DNA from: Sporosarcina oncorhynchi
GTDB lineage: Bacteria > Bacillota > Bacilli > Bacillales_A > Planococcaceae
DNA: 64,000 bases
Assembly (NCBI RefSeq): GCF_033304615.1
Contig: NZ_CP129118.1
Span: 3,034,001 to 3,098,000 of the forward strand
Direction of reading: 5' to 3'
In this document: positions 17,817 through 27,688 of the stretch, one piece after another
Numbering within the stretch: the stretch's first letter is position 1
Layout: every line of letters starts with the position of its first letter
Position numbers and translations under genes: made by a program
The notes under the pieces: model-generated
Databases searched by the model: none
What the model was told of the DNA's origin: nothing
Seen by the model: the letters and a program-made list of their open reading frames with translations, nothing else

Positions 17817-18701
17817 TTAACCTTCTTGGCCCATTAACTCTTCCAAATCTACTGCTTCGTCAATCACTTCCTGAGGAATGACGATTTCGTCAACCTCATT
17901 AATCTTCGTCATGACTGATTTCATCTTTTGAACCATATGCATTTCTTCCTCTTCGACTTTCATCGTCAAATCCATATCCATATCAAATGCGTTTGTATAG
18001 AATGTTTTCTTATCAATATAAATTGTCAAATCAAGACTTTTAACGTCCATATTTTCATAGACTTCTGCTTCTTCTCCAGACATCGCTCCGTCAATCGGCA
18101 TTGCATCGCCAATCAATTGTTTGATAAGTCCATTCAGTTTGTCTCCTGAAGCGTTCAGCGTCAAAATATATTCATCGTCTGTTTGTTCGAATTTAAAATC
18201 GTCCTGGAACTCTTTGAACATTTTCATATCCAATGTTGGATCCGTTTCGCCACCCATGCCGTCCATCATTTCTTCGTACATGTCGTTTGGCATTTTGATC
18301 CATTGATCCATTTGTTCATCATGCATGAAGAAACCAGCTTCTGTCATATACAGTTCCATATCAGATGCTCCAAGTTCGCCCATGTCCATCTTCATCTTCT
18401 GATACATAGCCATCGGTTCCATAATCATGTCCATGTCCATATTGATTTTGGAGTCTATTGTCATATCTTGACTTGGAATCGTCATCGTCTGATTGATATC
18501 CATAACAGCGTGCATGCTTTTCAAGTCATCAGAGACTTTCATTGCTTTGCTATATACCTCTTGGGCTGTCATATCGCTCTTGTTTGTTACTTCCACTTTT
18601 TCGCCAGTAGTAGAATCAGTTTTCGGTTCCGCGGATGATCCACATGCGGCAAGTCCAAGCGCAAGTGCTCCAATTCCTATTCCTTGTAGCCATTTTTTCA
18701 A
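17817..18701 (-). CDS. Methionine-rich DUF6612-type lipoprotein
   Basis: A 294-residue surface lipoprotein. The signal peptide ends in LGLAACGSS, then comes a short linker and a domain related to LolA/LppX-like folds (DUF6612). I count about 38 methionines, many in MDMDM and MKMDM runs, and many acidic residues. This could reflect metal handling or simply codon-level repetition; no ligand can be named. The start is a TTG (18701) with AAAGGAAG 8 nt before it. It has its own terminator and is divergent from ywjA. Confidence 0.75.
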   Translation of the reverse strand: MKKWLQGIGIGALALGLAACGSSAEPKTDSTTGEKVEVTNKSDMTAQEVYSKAMKVSDDLKSMHAVMDINQTMTIPSQDMTIDSKINMDMDMIMEPMAMYQKMKMDMGELGASDMELYMTEAGFFMHDEQMDQWIKMPNDMYEEMMDGMGGETDPTLDMKMFKEFQDDFKFEQTDDEYILTLNASGDKLNGLIKQLIGDAMPIDGAMSGEEAEVYENMDVKSLDLTIYIDKKTFYTNAFDMDMDLTMKVEEEEMHMVQKMKSVMTKINEVDEIVIPQEVIDEAVDLEELMGQEG

Positions 18702-18918
18702 TTCGATCGCTTCCTTTCATTCTTGCTATTTTTGATACACCTAATCATACGGGATAAAACGCAAATGGTTCCACTTTCCAGGCTCTTTTATGACATTTGA
18801 ATCTTTTTAATCAGAGGTGGACTGTAAGCCTTTCCTCATGCAACACAAGTGAATCCACTCTAGCTTTTTAAACAAAGTACGTTATAATAGCGGAACTACG
18901 TGAAAGGAACATACTGCC

Positions 18919-20637
18919 ATGCTAAAAAAATTCTTTTCTTATTATAAGCCGCACAAACGGCTGTTTATCATCGATTTCTCAAGTGCCATTCTCGTCGCAC
19001 TTCTCGAATTGGCGTTTCCGATGGCTGTCCAATGGTTCATCGACGAACTGCTTCCAACTGGGGAATGGAACACAATAGTTACAATCAGTGTTCTACTGCT
19101 CATCGTTTATCTAATCAGTACAGGCTTGCATTATATCGTCAGTTATTTAGGCCATAAGCTCGGCATAAATATTGAGACGGACATGAGACAGCAACTATTC
19201 AATCATGTACATAAGCAATCTTTTCGTTTCTTTGACAATACAAAAACGGGTCATATTATGAGTCGTATATCAAATGACCTCTTTGATATCGGAGAGCTGG
19301 CTCACCACGGACCAGAAGATGCTTTTATCGCTGTCATGACAATTGTCGGGGCATTCATTCTTATGTATTCGATTAACCCTGAGCTTGCGCTAATTGCCAT
19401 TGTCATGATCCCGTTTCTTGTCATTGTTGTAGCCTACTGCAATAAAAAGATGAATGCCGCTTGGCAGAAGATGTATGTCAAAATTGCAGACGTCAATGCA
19501 CGCGTCGAGGACTCCGTCTCTGGTGCGCGGGTTGTTAAATCATTTACAAATGAAGAATTTGAAATGACGCGATTCCAAAAAGACAATCGCGGATTCCGGA
19601 GCGCTAAACTTGTTGCATACAATGTAATGGCTTGGACGACGTCAAGTATGTATATGATGACAAGGCTTGTCACCTTAGTCGTTCTCGTTGTCGGTGCATG
19701 GTTCACCCACACAGGCAAGTTAACGCCTGGTGAGCTCGTAGGTTTCATCTTGTTCGTTAATATTCTCATTAAGCCAGTCGATAAGATCAGCGCATTGCTT
19801 GAACTGTATCCGAAGGGGATGGCGGGCTTCAAACGTTTCCAAGATATGATTGACGAGGAACCGGAGATTAAGGACCGTCCTGACGCTATCGTCGTGCAAC
19901 AGCTGAACGGCGATATCGAATTTAATGATGTCCATTTCAACTATGATTCCCATAAGAATGTGTTGGACGGCATCGATTTGTCCATTCACGCCGGTCAGAC
20001 TATTGCTTTCGTTGGACCTTCTGGTGCAGGGAAAACAACAATCTGTTCACTCATACCGAGATTTTATGATGTCAATCAAGGCGCAATCTCCATTGATGGC
20101 ATTGACATCCGCAATATGACGCAACAATCATTGCGTTCGCAAATTGGAATCGTCCAGCAAGATGTGTTTTTATTCACGGGGACAATTAAAGAGAACATTG
20201 CCTACGGTGACTTGGATGCCACTGACGAAGATGTCATTGCCGCTGCACAAAAAGCGCATCTCGAAAGTTTCATTGCAAGTCTTCCGGATGGTTATGAAAC
20301 GCAAATTGGCGAACGTGGATTGAAGTTGTCCGGTGGCCAGAAACAGCGTCTCGCAATTGCACGGATGTTTTTGAAAAACCCACCGATTCTTATTTTGGAT
20401 GAAGCCACTTCAGCACTTGATACAGAAACGGAACGCATTATTCAACAGTCTCTGAACGAATTGGCCGCCAATCGTACAACACTTGTCATCGCACACCGAC
20501 TTGCAACGATCCGTGATGCTGATCGGGTCATCGTCGTGACAGAAGATGGCATTGCTGAAGACGGAAAATATGAGGAACTCGTGAGACAGAATGGGCTCTT
20601 CGCACGTTTGCATAATATTCAATTCCAAGAGGTTTAA
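18919..20637 (+). CDS. ywjA: YwjA-type ABC exporter (membrane plus ATPase)
   Basis: A 572-residue fused exporter half. Six helices (about 15-300) are followed by an ATPase with GPSGAGKTT, VQQDVFLF, LSGGQKQR, ILILDEATSALD and IAHRLAT. The opening MLKKFFSYYKPHKRLFIIDF and the HHGPEDAFIAVMT segment match B. subtilis YwjA, related to lipid A/MsbA-like exporters. The substrate is unknown. A TATAAT at 18883-18888 is a likely -10; its -35 is poor. A strong shared terminator follows. Confidence 0.9.
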   Translation: MLKKFFSYYKPHKRLFIIDFSSAILVALLELAFPMAVQWFIDELLPTGEWNTIVTISVLLLIVYLISTGLHYIVSYLGHKLGINIETDMRQQLFNHVHKQSFRFFDNTKTGHIMSRISNDLFDIGELAHHGPEDAFIAVMTIVGAFILMYSINPELALIAIVMIPFLVIVVAYCNKKMNAAWQKMYVKIADVNARVEDSVSGARVVKSFTNEEFEMTRFQKDNRGFRSAKLVAYNVMAWTTSSMYMMTRLVTLVVLVVGAWFTHTGKLTPGELVGFILFVNILIKPVDKISALLELYPKGMAGFKRFQDMIDEEPEIKDRPDAIVVQQLNGDIEFNDVHFNYDSHKNVLDGIDLSIHAGQTIAFVGPSGAGKTTICSLIPRFYDVNQGAISIDGIDIRNMTQQSLRSQIGIVQQDVFLFTGTIKENIAYGDLDATDEDVIAAAQKAHLESFIASLPDGYETQIGERGLKLSGGQKQRLAIARMFLKNPPILILDEATSALDTETERIIQQSLNELAANRTTLVIAHRLATIRDADRVIVVTEDGIAEDGKYEELVRQNGLFARLHNIQFQEV

Positions 20638-20691
20638 TATTTTGAGAATCGGGCATACTAGAACTATCCCACCCCCTTTCTCTTTATAGAT

Positions 20692-20735
20692 AAAAACTGC
20701 GTCACCGACTTCAGTGTCGGTGACGCAGTTTTTTT
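20692..20735. terminator. Strong bidirectional terminator, ywjA / hflX
   Basis: Arms of 17 bp, AAAACTGCGTCACCGAC and GTCGGTGACGCAGTTTT, with a 6-nt loop. It serves both convergent genes and overlaps the hflX stop codon. Confidence 0.95.
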
Positions 20736-22005
20736 AATGGCTAATAATGAATTCCTCAAATTTTGTCCGTTCGGAACTGTTCATTTCAACAGTCATTAAT
20801 GTGCCTTCTTCTTCATATTCTGTTGTTTTAATGTTCGCTTTGTCGTTCAAATAAGAAACGACATCACCACGGTCAAACGGGACAAGAAGTTTACATGTTA
20901 CATATTGCCCGTAGATTTTTTTCTTGATCAGTTCGATTAGTGGATCGAGACTATCCATCTCTTTCGCCGAGATCCAAACATTGTCGTCAGATATGACTGG
21001 ATAGGGAACTTTCGCCAGATCGGCTTTATTGTAAATATTTAATGTTGGTATGCCCTCTACACCAACTTCTTGCAATGTTTCATTGGTAACGTTCATCATA
21101 TGACGATATTCATCATTGGAGACATCCACGACATGCAGCAGCAAATCCGCGCCTCTTGCTTCTTCCAATGTGGACCGGAACGCTTTGACAAGATGATGTG
21201 GCAGTTTCGATACGAAACCGACTGTATCCGTCAATAAAAACTCTTTATTGTCCGCAAGCTTCAGATGGCGGACAGATGTATCGAGCGTCGCAAACAACAT
21301 ATCCTTTTCAAATACTTGCTTGGAGCTTTCGTCATCCATCTTGCGCAATAGACCATTCATTAACGTTGATTTACCCGCATTTGTATACCCGACAATCGAT
21401 ACGACGGGAATACCGCTCTTTTTCCGCTGTTTACGCTGGGTGTCACGCCGGTCACGGACGTGTTCAAGATCTTTACCGAGCTTGGCAATTTGGTCTTCAA
21501 TTTTCCGTCTGTCGAGTTCAAGCTTCGTTTCACCAGCACCTTTGTTCTGGAAACCACCGCCCGTCCCCCCACCTTGACGTCCGAGTGAGGCACGCAATCC
21601 GACAAGCCTCGGGAGTGTATATTGCAGTTGTGCCAGTTCGACTTGCATTCTTGCCTCATGCGTGCGTGCACGTCGTGCAAAAATATCAAGAATCAGCATC
21701 GTCCTATCGATCACTTTCACTTCTAGTTCCTGCTCAAGGTTGCGGATTTGTGAAGGAGATAGCTCATCATTGAATATAATAAGATTTGCATCCATCTCTT
21801 CATAATACCGTTTAATTTCTTCGACTTTCCCTTTTCCTACATATAATGAGGAATGTCTTTTTTCCAAGTTTTGCGTAACATTCCCGACGACTTCCACGTC
21901 AATCGCTTCCGCCAGGTTCTTCAATTCTTCCATTTCATATTCAAAGTGCTCAGCATTTTGTTCATGTACACCGACAAGAATAGCGCGTTCCACTAAAATA
22001 TCCAT
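20734..22005 (-). CDS. hflX: Ribosome-associated GTPase HflX
   Basis: A 423-residue GTPase that splits or rescues stalled 70S ribosomes. An N-terminal HflX domain and glycine-rich linker (GRQGGGTGGGFQNKGAGE) precede the G domain with G1 GYTNAGKST, G3 DTVGFVSKLP and G4 NKAD. A short C-terminal domain follows. The ATG at 22005, eight bases after AAGGAGG, is the clear start; the frame is open seven codons further up. It is monocistronic, upstream of the shared terminator. Confidence 0.94.
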   Translation of the reverse strand: MDILVERAILVGVHEQNAEHFEYEMEELKNLAEAIDVEVVGNVTQNLEKRHSSLYVGKGKVEEIKRYYEEMDANLIIFNDELSPSQIRNLEQELEVKVIDRTMLILDIFARRARTHEARMQVELAQLQYTLPRLVGLRASLGRQGGGTGGGFQNKGAGETKLELDRRKIEDQIAKLGKDLEHVRDRRDTQRKQRKKSGIPVVSIVGYTNAGKSTLMNGLLRKMDDESSKQVFEKDMLFATLDTSVRHLKLADNKEFLLTDTVGFVSKLPHHLVKAFRSTLEEARGADLLLHVVDVSNDEYRHMMNVTNETLQEVGVEGIPTLNIYNKADLAKVPYPVISDDNVWISAKEMDSLDPLIELIKKKIYGQYVTCKLLVPFDRGDVVSYLNDKANIKTTEYEEEGTLMTVEMNSSERTKFEEFIISH

Positions 22006-22058
22006 TAAATGACCTCCTTCAGACATAGATGTCTCACTTCATACTAGCATAGCCACCA

Positions 22059-22754
22059 TCATGCTTCCGTCCGAATGACAACTTCATGCAAACGGTCTTT
22101 TCCACCTTCATGTCCGACAAACCGCAGACGAACATTTTCAAGCTCGATATCATCATGGTTCCCGACTTTCTGCGATAGTAAGACAGCCCATTCGCCCGTA
22201 TCTCTCAAAGGATCTTCTACGTGAAACACGCATTCTTCTACGAACAGCTTCTCATTATCGTCAATAAGTGTACCTTCTTCTCGCAACTTCGCATAACGAA
22301 CTTCGTCGGCCTCTTCCCATTCAATGAAAAACGGGTACGGCAACTCATTGGAAATGGGCTGATCGATAAATAACATTTTCCACTTCTTCAGTTCGCCGGT
22401 CGTCGTGCGTCTTTGCGCATCCAGAACACCTGATGTCTTGAACCCTTTGTTTTCAATCTCTTCACAAAACAATCCGATGTCATTTACAGATAGACAAAGC
22501 GTTCCCCAGCCCTCTTTCTCACTGATATCGTGCAACAACAGCCGCGTCAAGGGATGATCCACCTCGGAGGCAAGTTCAGGCCGTTCGACTGAAAGCCATT
22601 CAACATACGCATTTTTCACATACATCAATGCATTATGCGTTCCCCAACTTTCATGCCGACCGCCAACAACTGCATGCTTTCCTTCATTGCGCTGCTCTGT
22701 CACAATTTCTTCAGGACTTTTATTTGTGAAATAAACAACATGATCAAGTTTCAA
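22059..22754 (-). CDS. VOC/glyoxalase-like domain protein
   Basis: A 231-residue protein of the glyoxalase-like (Glyoxalase_3 / VOC) group, starting MKLDHVVYFTNKSPEEIV. The opening LDHVVYF and the central FFIEWEE segment are typical of this branch; no substrate is known. The start is a TTG at 22754, placed 8 nt after AAGGGGG; the frame continues upstream but lacks a ribosome site. It is transcribed toward hflX. Confidence 0.78.
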   Translation of the reverse strand: MKLDHVVYFTNKSPEEIVTEQRNEGKHAVVGGRHESWGTHNALMYVKNAYVEWLSVERPELASEVDHPLTRLLLHDISEKEGWGTLCLSVNDIGLFCEEIENKGFKTSGVLDAQRRTTTGELKKWKMLFIDQPISNELPYPFFIEWEEADEVRYAKLREEGTLIDDNEKLFVEECVFHVEDPLRDTGEWAVLLSQKVGNHDDIELENVRLRFVGHEGGKDRLHEVVIRTEA

Positions 22755-22815
22755 AATAGAATCCCCCTTCATTTTGAATAGAGTACCATATTCCATGAAG
22801 CAATACGCAAAACAA

Positions 22816-22842
22816 CGACCTCTCGACAATTGCCGGAGGTCG
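22816..22842 (-). terminator. putP terminator
   Basis: On the minus strand CGACCTC pairs with GAGGTCG over a 13-nt loop and is followed by TTGTTTTG. Confidence 0.7.
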
Positions 22843-22847
22843 CGGTT

Positions 22848-24332
22848 TCAACGTTCTTTTTTCACCAATTCAATTGCATCGTAGAATTCTTTGTCAATTT
22901 CCGCGTTTTGTTTGAAAGTTATTCTACTCACAATGTATGTGACGAGCAGGCAAATAAGAAAACCCGGGACAATTTCATAAAGTGTATCGGACAGTGCTTT
23001 GATGTTTCCCCATATCCCGACTGTGATTGCACCTGCGACCATTCCCCATAATGCTCCTGTAGCTGTAAGCTTTCGCCAATAAAGCGACAGGATGATGATG
23101 GGACCGAAAGCTCCACCAAATCCCGCCCATGCAAACGAAACGAGTTTTAATATGGATTCGTTATTAGGCCAAGCTAAAACCATCGCGAGAAGTGAAACGA
23201 CAAGGACTGCAATCCTGCCAAGAAATACATAACGTTCATCGCTCGCATCGGATTTGATGATTGCTTTGTACAAGTCTTCAATAAGCGCGGATGATGTAAC
23301 AATTAGTTGGGAGGAAATCGTGCTCATAACTGCAGCTAGAACAGCCGCAAGCATGATGCCTGCAATGAATGGATGGAAAATAATCTGTCCAAGAACGATG
23401 AAAACTGTTTCTGGATCGACCAATTCTGCTCCCTTATTCTGTTCAAAATAGGCGACTCCGACTAAAGCTGTTGCTATCGCTCCGAGAAGACTCAGTATCA
23501 TCCAACCAATTCCGATTCGGCGAGCACTTTTCGTCTCTTTCACCGATTTAATCGCCATAAAACGAACAATGATATGTGGTTGACCGAAATAGCCCAATCC
23601 CCATGCAACTGACGAAATAATCCCTGTTAGAGTCGCTCCTTTCACAAATTTGAACAAGTCAGGATTCACCGCTTTGATGCTCGCAGTCGTTTCAGCAAGC
23701 CCTCCGGTAATTACCAACCCACCGATTGGAACGAGCAGCAAGGCCAGGAACATGACTAACCCTTGTACGAAGTCCGTGTAGCTGACAGCTAGGAATCCTC
23801 CAAACAATGTATAGGCGATAACGACGACCGAAACAATGACCAGTCCTACATGATAATCAAGTCCGAACGAGCTCAAAAAGAACTTTCCACCTGCAACCAT
23901 TCCTGACGATACGTAAAATGTGAAGAAAACAAGGATGATAATGCCTGAAGCAATGCGCAACAACCGGGATTTATCTTTCAGACGGTTCTCTAAATAGCTC
24001 GGTATCGTAATCGAGTCATTGGAAACTTGTGTGTAGGAACGCAATCGCGGGGCAATTAGAAGCCAGTTCAAATAGGCGCCGATTGTTAACCCGATGGCAA
24101 TCCACGATTCGACCAACCCGCTCGCATAAATGGCTCCAGGAAGCCCCATTAGCAACCAGCCGGACATATCTGAGGCACCAGCACTTAGCGCGGTGACGGC
24201 CGGTCCAAGCGAACGCCCGCCAAGCATGTAATCTGTCAGGTTGGTTGTCCTTTTGAATGCGTACCAGCCGATGAATAGCATAAGGAGCATATAAATAACG
24301 ATGGAAATTAGTTGGTACATATCAGCTGACAT
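22848..24332 (-). CDS. putP: Sodium/proline symporter
   Basis: A 494-residue sodium:solute symporter (SSS family) with 13 predicted spans. DYMLGGRSLGPAVTALSAGASDMSGWLLMGLPG (seen in pieces GGRSLGPAVTALSAGASDM and GWLLMGLPGAIYASG) and the sodium-site region WGLGYFGQPHIIVRF identify PutP/OpuE. It imports proline with Na+, for nutrition or osmoprotection. It is divergent from the deaminase gene; the 157-bp gap must hold both promoters. Confidence 0.92.
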   Translation of the reverse strand: MSADMYQLISIVIYMLLMLFIGWYAFKRTTNLTDYMLGGRSLGPAVTALSAGASDMSGWLLMGLPGAIYASGLVESWIAIGLTIGAYLNWLLIAPRLRSYTQVSNDSITIPSYLENRLKDKSRLLRIASGIIILVFFTFYVSSGMVAGGKFFLSSFGLDYHVGLVIVSVVVIAYTLFGGFLAVSYTDFVQGLVMFLALLLVPIGGLVITGGLAETTASIKAVNPDLFKFVKGATLTGIISSVAWGLGYFGQPHIIVRFMAIKSVKETKSARRIGIGWMILSLLGAIATALVGVAYFEQNKGAELVDPETVFIVLGQIIFHPFIAGIMLAAVLAAVMSTISSQLIVTSSALIEDLYKAIIKSDASDERYVFLGRIAVLVVSLLAMVLAWPNNESILKLVSFAWAGFGGAFGPIIILSLYWRKLTATGALWGMVAGAITVGIWGNIKALSDTLYEIVPGFLICLLVTYIVSRITFKQNAEIDKEFYDAIELVKKER

Positions 24333-24492
24333 ACAATCACCTCAAAGTAGTTTTCGATGCAGTTTACAACAATGGCAGTTGTGTTGGGAATGTAGTGCAA
24401 GTCAGATATACTTAGCATTAAGTGACGGCATCAACTCATTTCCGATTCATTTCCCGGGAAATGGGGAGATTTCGACAAAAGGAGGAAAAATG

Positions 24493-24957
24493 ATGGAGAA
24501 TCATGAAAAATGGTTGAACGTTGCAATTGAAATGGCAACTGAAAGTGTCCGGCAAGGGGGTGGACCTTATGCCTCTATCGTCGTTAAAGATGGTACTGTA
24601 ATTGGGACGGGAACGAACCGTGTCCACTTGGATAATGATCCTTCCGCCCATGCAGAACTTCTTGCAATCCGGGAAGCTTGTTCAAAACTAGGCACAGTAG
24701 ACCTTTCCGATTGTGTGTTATATGCAAGCGGTGAACCTTGCCCGATGTGTCTGGGTGCTGCTTACTGGTCGACAGTCGGCCACATCTATTATGCATGCGG
24801 AAAATCCGAGGCAAAAGAGATTGTCGGCTCCGCGAGTCCCGTGGAAAATTTCTTCTCCGATCAAAAGAAAGTACCTGAAGACCGGCTTATCCCTTTCACT
24901 CATCTGAGGACAGGAAAAGAACTCGAACCGTTTAAAGCATTCATCTCTCTTGATTGA
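24493..24957 (+). CDS. guaD: Guanine-deaminase-like nucleoside/base deaminase
   Basis: A 154-residue zinc deaminase of the cytidine-deaminase fold, starting MENHEKWLNVAIEM. The zinc site is HAEL (His plus catalytic Glu) and PCPMC (two Cys). The length and the GEPCPMCLGAAYW and C-terminal ENFFSD pattern match B. subtilis GuaD, which makes xanthine from guanine; a tRNA-adenosine deaminase role is less likely. AAAGGAGG precedes two ATGs (24490, 24493), and 24493 has the better spacing. Confidence 0.85.
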   Translation: MENHEKWLNVAIEMATESVRQGGGPYASIVVKDGTVIGTGTNRVHLDNDPSAHAELLAIREACSKLGTVDLSDCVLYASGEPCPMCLGAAYWSTVGHIYYACGKSEAKEIVGSASPVENFFSDQKKVPEDRLIPFTHLRTGKELEPFKAFISLD

Positions 24958-25050
24958 GTCGACATACGATTGTAAAAAGCTTGATTGGTCAAATGCATGA
25001 CACGCGACCCGGAAGATTTTTGTTTAAGAAGCACTCCGCGATAGGTTGGA

Positions 25051-25443
25051 GAATCGTCCAGCAAGAGCGGTTTTTTATAGACATTCGATTACTAACGAGA
25101 TCGTTCTACCTATTATAAAACCGCTCAACCTGGTGCTGAATCCGCTCAACATCGACGCAAAACCGCTCAACCTAATGATAAATCCGCTCAACATCGACTC
25201 AAAACCGCTCAACCTAATGCTGAATCCGCTCAACTTCGACCCAAAACCGCTCAACCTAATGCTGAATCCGCTCAACTTCGACCCAAAACCGCTCAACCTA
25301 ATGCTGAATCCGCTCAACTTCGACCCAAAACCGCTCAACCTAATGCTGAATCCGCTCAACCTGGTACTAAAATCGCTCAACATCGACAATTTACCAGCAA
25401 ATTTCACGTTTACGTGAATGGATTATGGGAATCGTCTAGCAAG
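25051..25443 (+). repeat. Direct repeats flanking array B
   Basis: GAATCGTCCAGCAAG (25051-25065) and GAATCGTCTAGCAAG (25429-25443) differ at one base and lie 378 bp (18 x 21) apart on either side of array B. The right copy forms the ribosome-binding leader of the DUF2188 gene. A 16-bp palindrome, TTCACGTTTACGTGAA, stands at 25403-25418. Confidence 0.75.
25121..25393 (-). repeat. 21-bp tandem array B (core TTGAGCGG on the minus strand), 13 units
   Basis: CCGCTCAAC recurs at 25121, 25142, 25163 and so on to 25373 (first base changed in the last), thirteen times at exactly 21 bp without an indel. Two spacer types alternate. The array lies between the guaD-like gene and the DUF2188 gene, both on the plus strand; TTGAGCGG is on the opposite strand. 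The LSGF heptad frame seen on the minus strand has no ribosome site and is not called as a gene. Confidence 0.93.
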
Positions 25444-25454
25444 GAGGCGATTCC

Positions 25455-25820
25455 ATGCCATGGAATAAGGGCGACTACCCTGACTCATTCAAAAATCTGG
25501 AGCCTATTGTACGAAACAAAGCGATTGAGATTGCAAACGCGCTGTTGCGCGAAGGAACAGATGAAGGACGTGCCATTTCCATTGCGACGGCAAAAGCGCG
25601 TGAATATGTGCATGGCGAGGAAACAAACCGGACAGCATATGTTGTTCGTCCGCGTGATGAAGATTGGGTGCTGATGAAAAAAGATGGAGATCGGGCAATT
25701 TTTAAAGAAGAGACGAAAAGTGCATTGCTCGATAAAGCAAAGCCGTATGTGAATGAACATGACGGCACACTCACTGTCTATCATGAAGACGGATCTTTGG
25801 AAAAGACGTTGTATGAATAA
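25455..25820 (+). CDS. ydaT: YdaT-like DUF2188 protein
   Basis: A 121-residue acidic protein starting MPWNKGDYPDSFKNLEP. The N-terminal half resembles ChaB/YdaT-type small domains (IVRNKAIEIANALL, GRAISIATAKAREYV). The C-terminal half is DUF2188, with WVLMKKDGDRAIFKEETKS and TVYHEDGSLEKT. YdaT of B. subtilis is a sigma-B-controlled protein of unknown function. AAGGAGG is placed well before the ATG. The leader is partly duplicated on the far side of array B. Confidence 0.82.
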   Translation: MPWNKGDYPDSFKNLEPIVRNKAIEIANALLREGTDEGRAISIATAKAREYVHGEETNRTAYVVRPRDEDWVLMKKDGDRAIFKEETKSALLDKAKPYVNEHDGTLTVYHEDGSLEKTLYE

Positions 25821-25876
25821 CAGTACTTCCGTAGCTACCTGTATGATGGACGTATCTGTCATTTTCATGCATACAA

Positions 25877-25915
25877 AAAAGACCGCTATGCCTCCATTGG
25901 AGACTGCGGTCTTTT
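25877..25915. terminator. Bidirectional terminator, ydaT-like / yngI-like
   Basis: AAAAGACCGC and GCGGTCTTTT pair around a 19-nt loop between convergent genes. Confidence 0.9.
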
Positions 25916-25922
25916 GAATTTT

Positions 25923-27566
25923 TTATGATTGATGGCTCAATGTCTTTTCAATCGACAATTCTCGAAGTTTGAATTTCTGGATTTTCCCCGATGCTGTCAT
26001 CGGATAAGCATCCGTAAAATGGATGTATTTCGGAATTTTATGATGTGAAATATTCCCCTGACAAAACGCACGCACTTTTTCTTCATTCAGGTTTGCATTT
26101 TGTTTAGGGATTATCCAAGCCATTAATTCTTCACCGTATTTCGGATCCGGCACACCGACAATCTGCACATCAGAAATTCCAGGGTGCGTATAAAGGAACT
26201 CTTCCACTTCACGCGGATAGATGTTTTCTCCGCCCCTAATAATGACATCTTTAATACGGCCGGTAATGTCGATATAGCCTTCTTCGTCCATAACCGCAAT
26301 ATCTCCGGTATGAAGCCAGCCTTCTTCATCAATTGCTTCACGCGTGGCAACAGCGTCATTATAGTATCCTTTCATGACGTGATACCCTCTTGTGCACAAT
26401 TCTCCCGGACTTCCGACTGGCAGTTCCACTCCTGTCGCGGGGTCAATAATTTTCACTTCGACATGCGGATGTGGTTTCCCGACAGTTGAAACGCGTTTCT
26501 CAATTGGATTATCCGTCTGCGTTTGCGTGATGACGGGTGAACTCTCCGTTTGACCGTAGCATATCGTGATTTCACTTGCACCCATATCTGAAATCACTTT
26601 CTTCATCACTTCGATTGGACACGTTGAGCCTGCCATAATACCAGTCCGCAATGTAGATGTATCATATTTTGTAAAATCGGGATGGTCCAATTCAGCAATG
26701 AACATTGTCGGCACGCCATGAAGAGCTGTACACTTTTCTTCTTGCACAGCGTTTAGTACTTTCACCGGATCAAATTGTTCGATGATGACCATCGTCGAAC
26801 CATGTGTAACCGCCGCCATATTTCCGAGCACACAACCGAAACAGTGGAAAAATGGGACAGGAATGCAGACACGGTCTTCACTTGTCAATTTCATATAGTC
26901 TCCAATGATTTTTCCGTTGTTAACGATATTGCGGTGTGTGAGCATAACCCCTTTTGGAAAACCTGTTGTACCTGATGTGTACTGAATGTTGATAACATCA
27001 TCAGGCGTCATTGTTTGCTGACGTTCACGTAAGTCTTCGTCTGTAATGCCGGTTGCATGTGCCAGAAACTCGGACCATTTATAAATGCCTTTTTCCTGGC
27101 GATCCGACATAAGGATAATGCGCTTTAAGTTCGGCAAACTGCCACTCGAAACGACACCGTCTTCTGTTTGCTCCAACTCTGGACAGATTGAGCGGATGAT
27201 GTCGATATAACACGTCTTTTTAAATCGTTCATCCAAAATCAATGTTGTCGCTTCTGATTGTTTCAGCAAATATTCGAGTTCTTTCGCCTGATAACTCGTG
27301 TTCACCGTTACGAGGACTGCACCCATTTTTCCTGTCGCAAATTGACTGAGCAACCATTGAGGTTTATTGTCCGACCAGATAGCCACATTTTCGCCCTTTT
27401 GGATTCCCATGCCGATGAATGCCTTTGCCAGATCATCGGTTTCCTGATCGAACTTTTCATATGTTCTACGCAAACCCAGTTCCGGATAGACATACGCTTC
27501 ATGCTCGGGAATTTTTGCAGCCCAACTTTTCAGTACTTCTCCTACTGTGTTATCCAACAAAGACAT
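25923..27566 (-). CDS. yngI: AMP-forming acyl-CoA synthetase (YngI-like)
   Basis: A 547-residue adenylate-forming enzyme. The P-loop-like YTSGTTGFPKG, YGQTESSP, TGDIAVMD, GRIKDVIIRGGENIYP and the C-terminal lysine in MTASGKIQKFKL are all present. Similarity to B. subtilis YngI runs over the full length; YngI is proposed to activate acetoacetate or other short/medium acids. It stands alone with its own promoter, not in a leucine-degradation cluster. Confidence 0.88.
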   Translation of the reverse strand: MSLLDNTVGEVLKSWAAKIPEHEAYVYPELGLRRTYEKFDQETDDLAKAFIGMGIQKGENVAIWSDNKPQWLLSQFATGKMGAVLVTVNTSYQAKELEYLLKQSEATTLILDERFKKTCYIDIIRSICPELEQTEDGVVSSGSLPNLKRIILMSDRQEKGIYKWSEFLAHATGITDEDLRERQQTMTPDDVINIQYTSGTTGFPKGVMLTHRNIVNNGKIIGDYMKLTSEDRVCIPVPFFHCFGCVLGNMAAVTHGSTMVIIEQFDPVKVLNAVQEEKCTALHGVPTMFIAELDHPDFTKYDTSTLRTGIMAGSTCPIEVMKKVISDMGASEITICYGQTESSPVITQTQTDNPIEKRVSTVGKPHPHVEVKIIDPATGVELPVGSPGELCTRGYHVMKGYYNDAVATREAIDEEGWLHTGDIAVMDEEGYIDITGRIKDVIIRGGENIYPREVEEFLYTHPGISDVQIVGVPDPKYGEELMAWIIPKQNANLNEEKVRAFCQGNISHHKIPKYIHFTDAYPMTASGKIQKFKLRELSIEKTLSHQS

Positions 27567-27688
27567 TCACTTAACCCCTTCCTATGATTCTGTAGTTAGT
27601 TACATATTATCACAAAATTCGGAAGACGTCTTAGGTATTAATACTTATAAATTATTTTCAATAGGAATGACCCATTTGCAGTAGTCCT

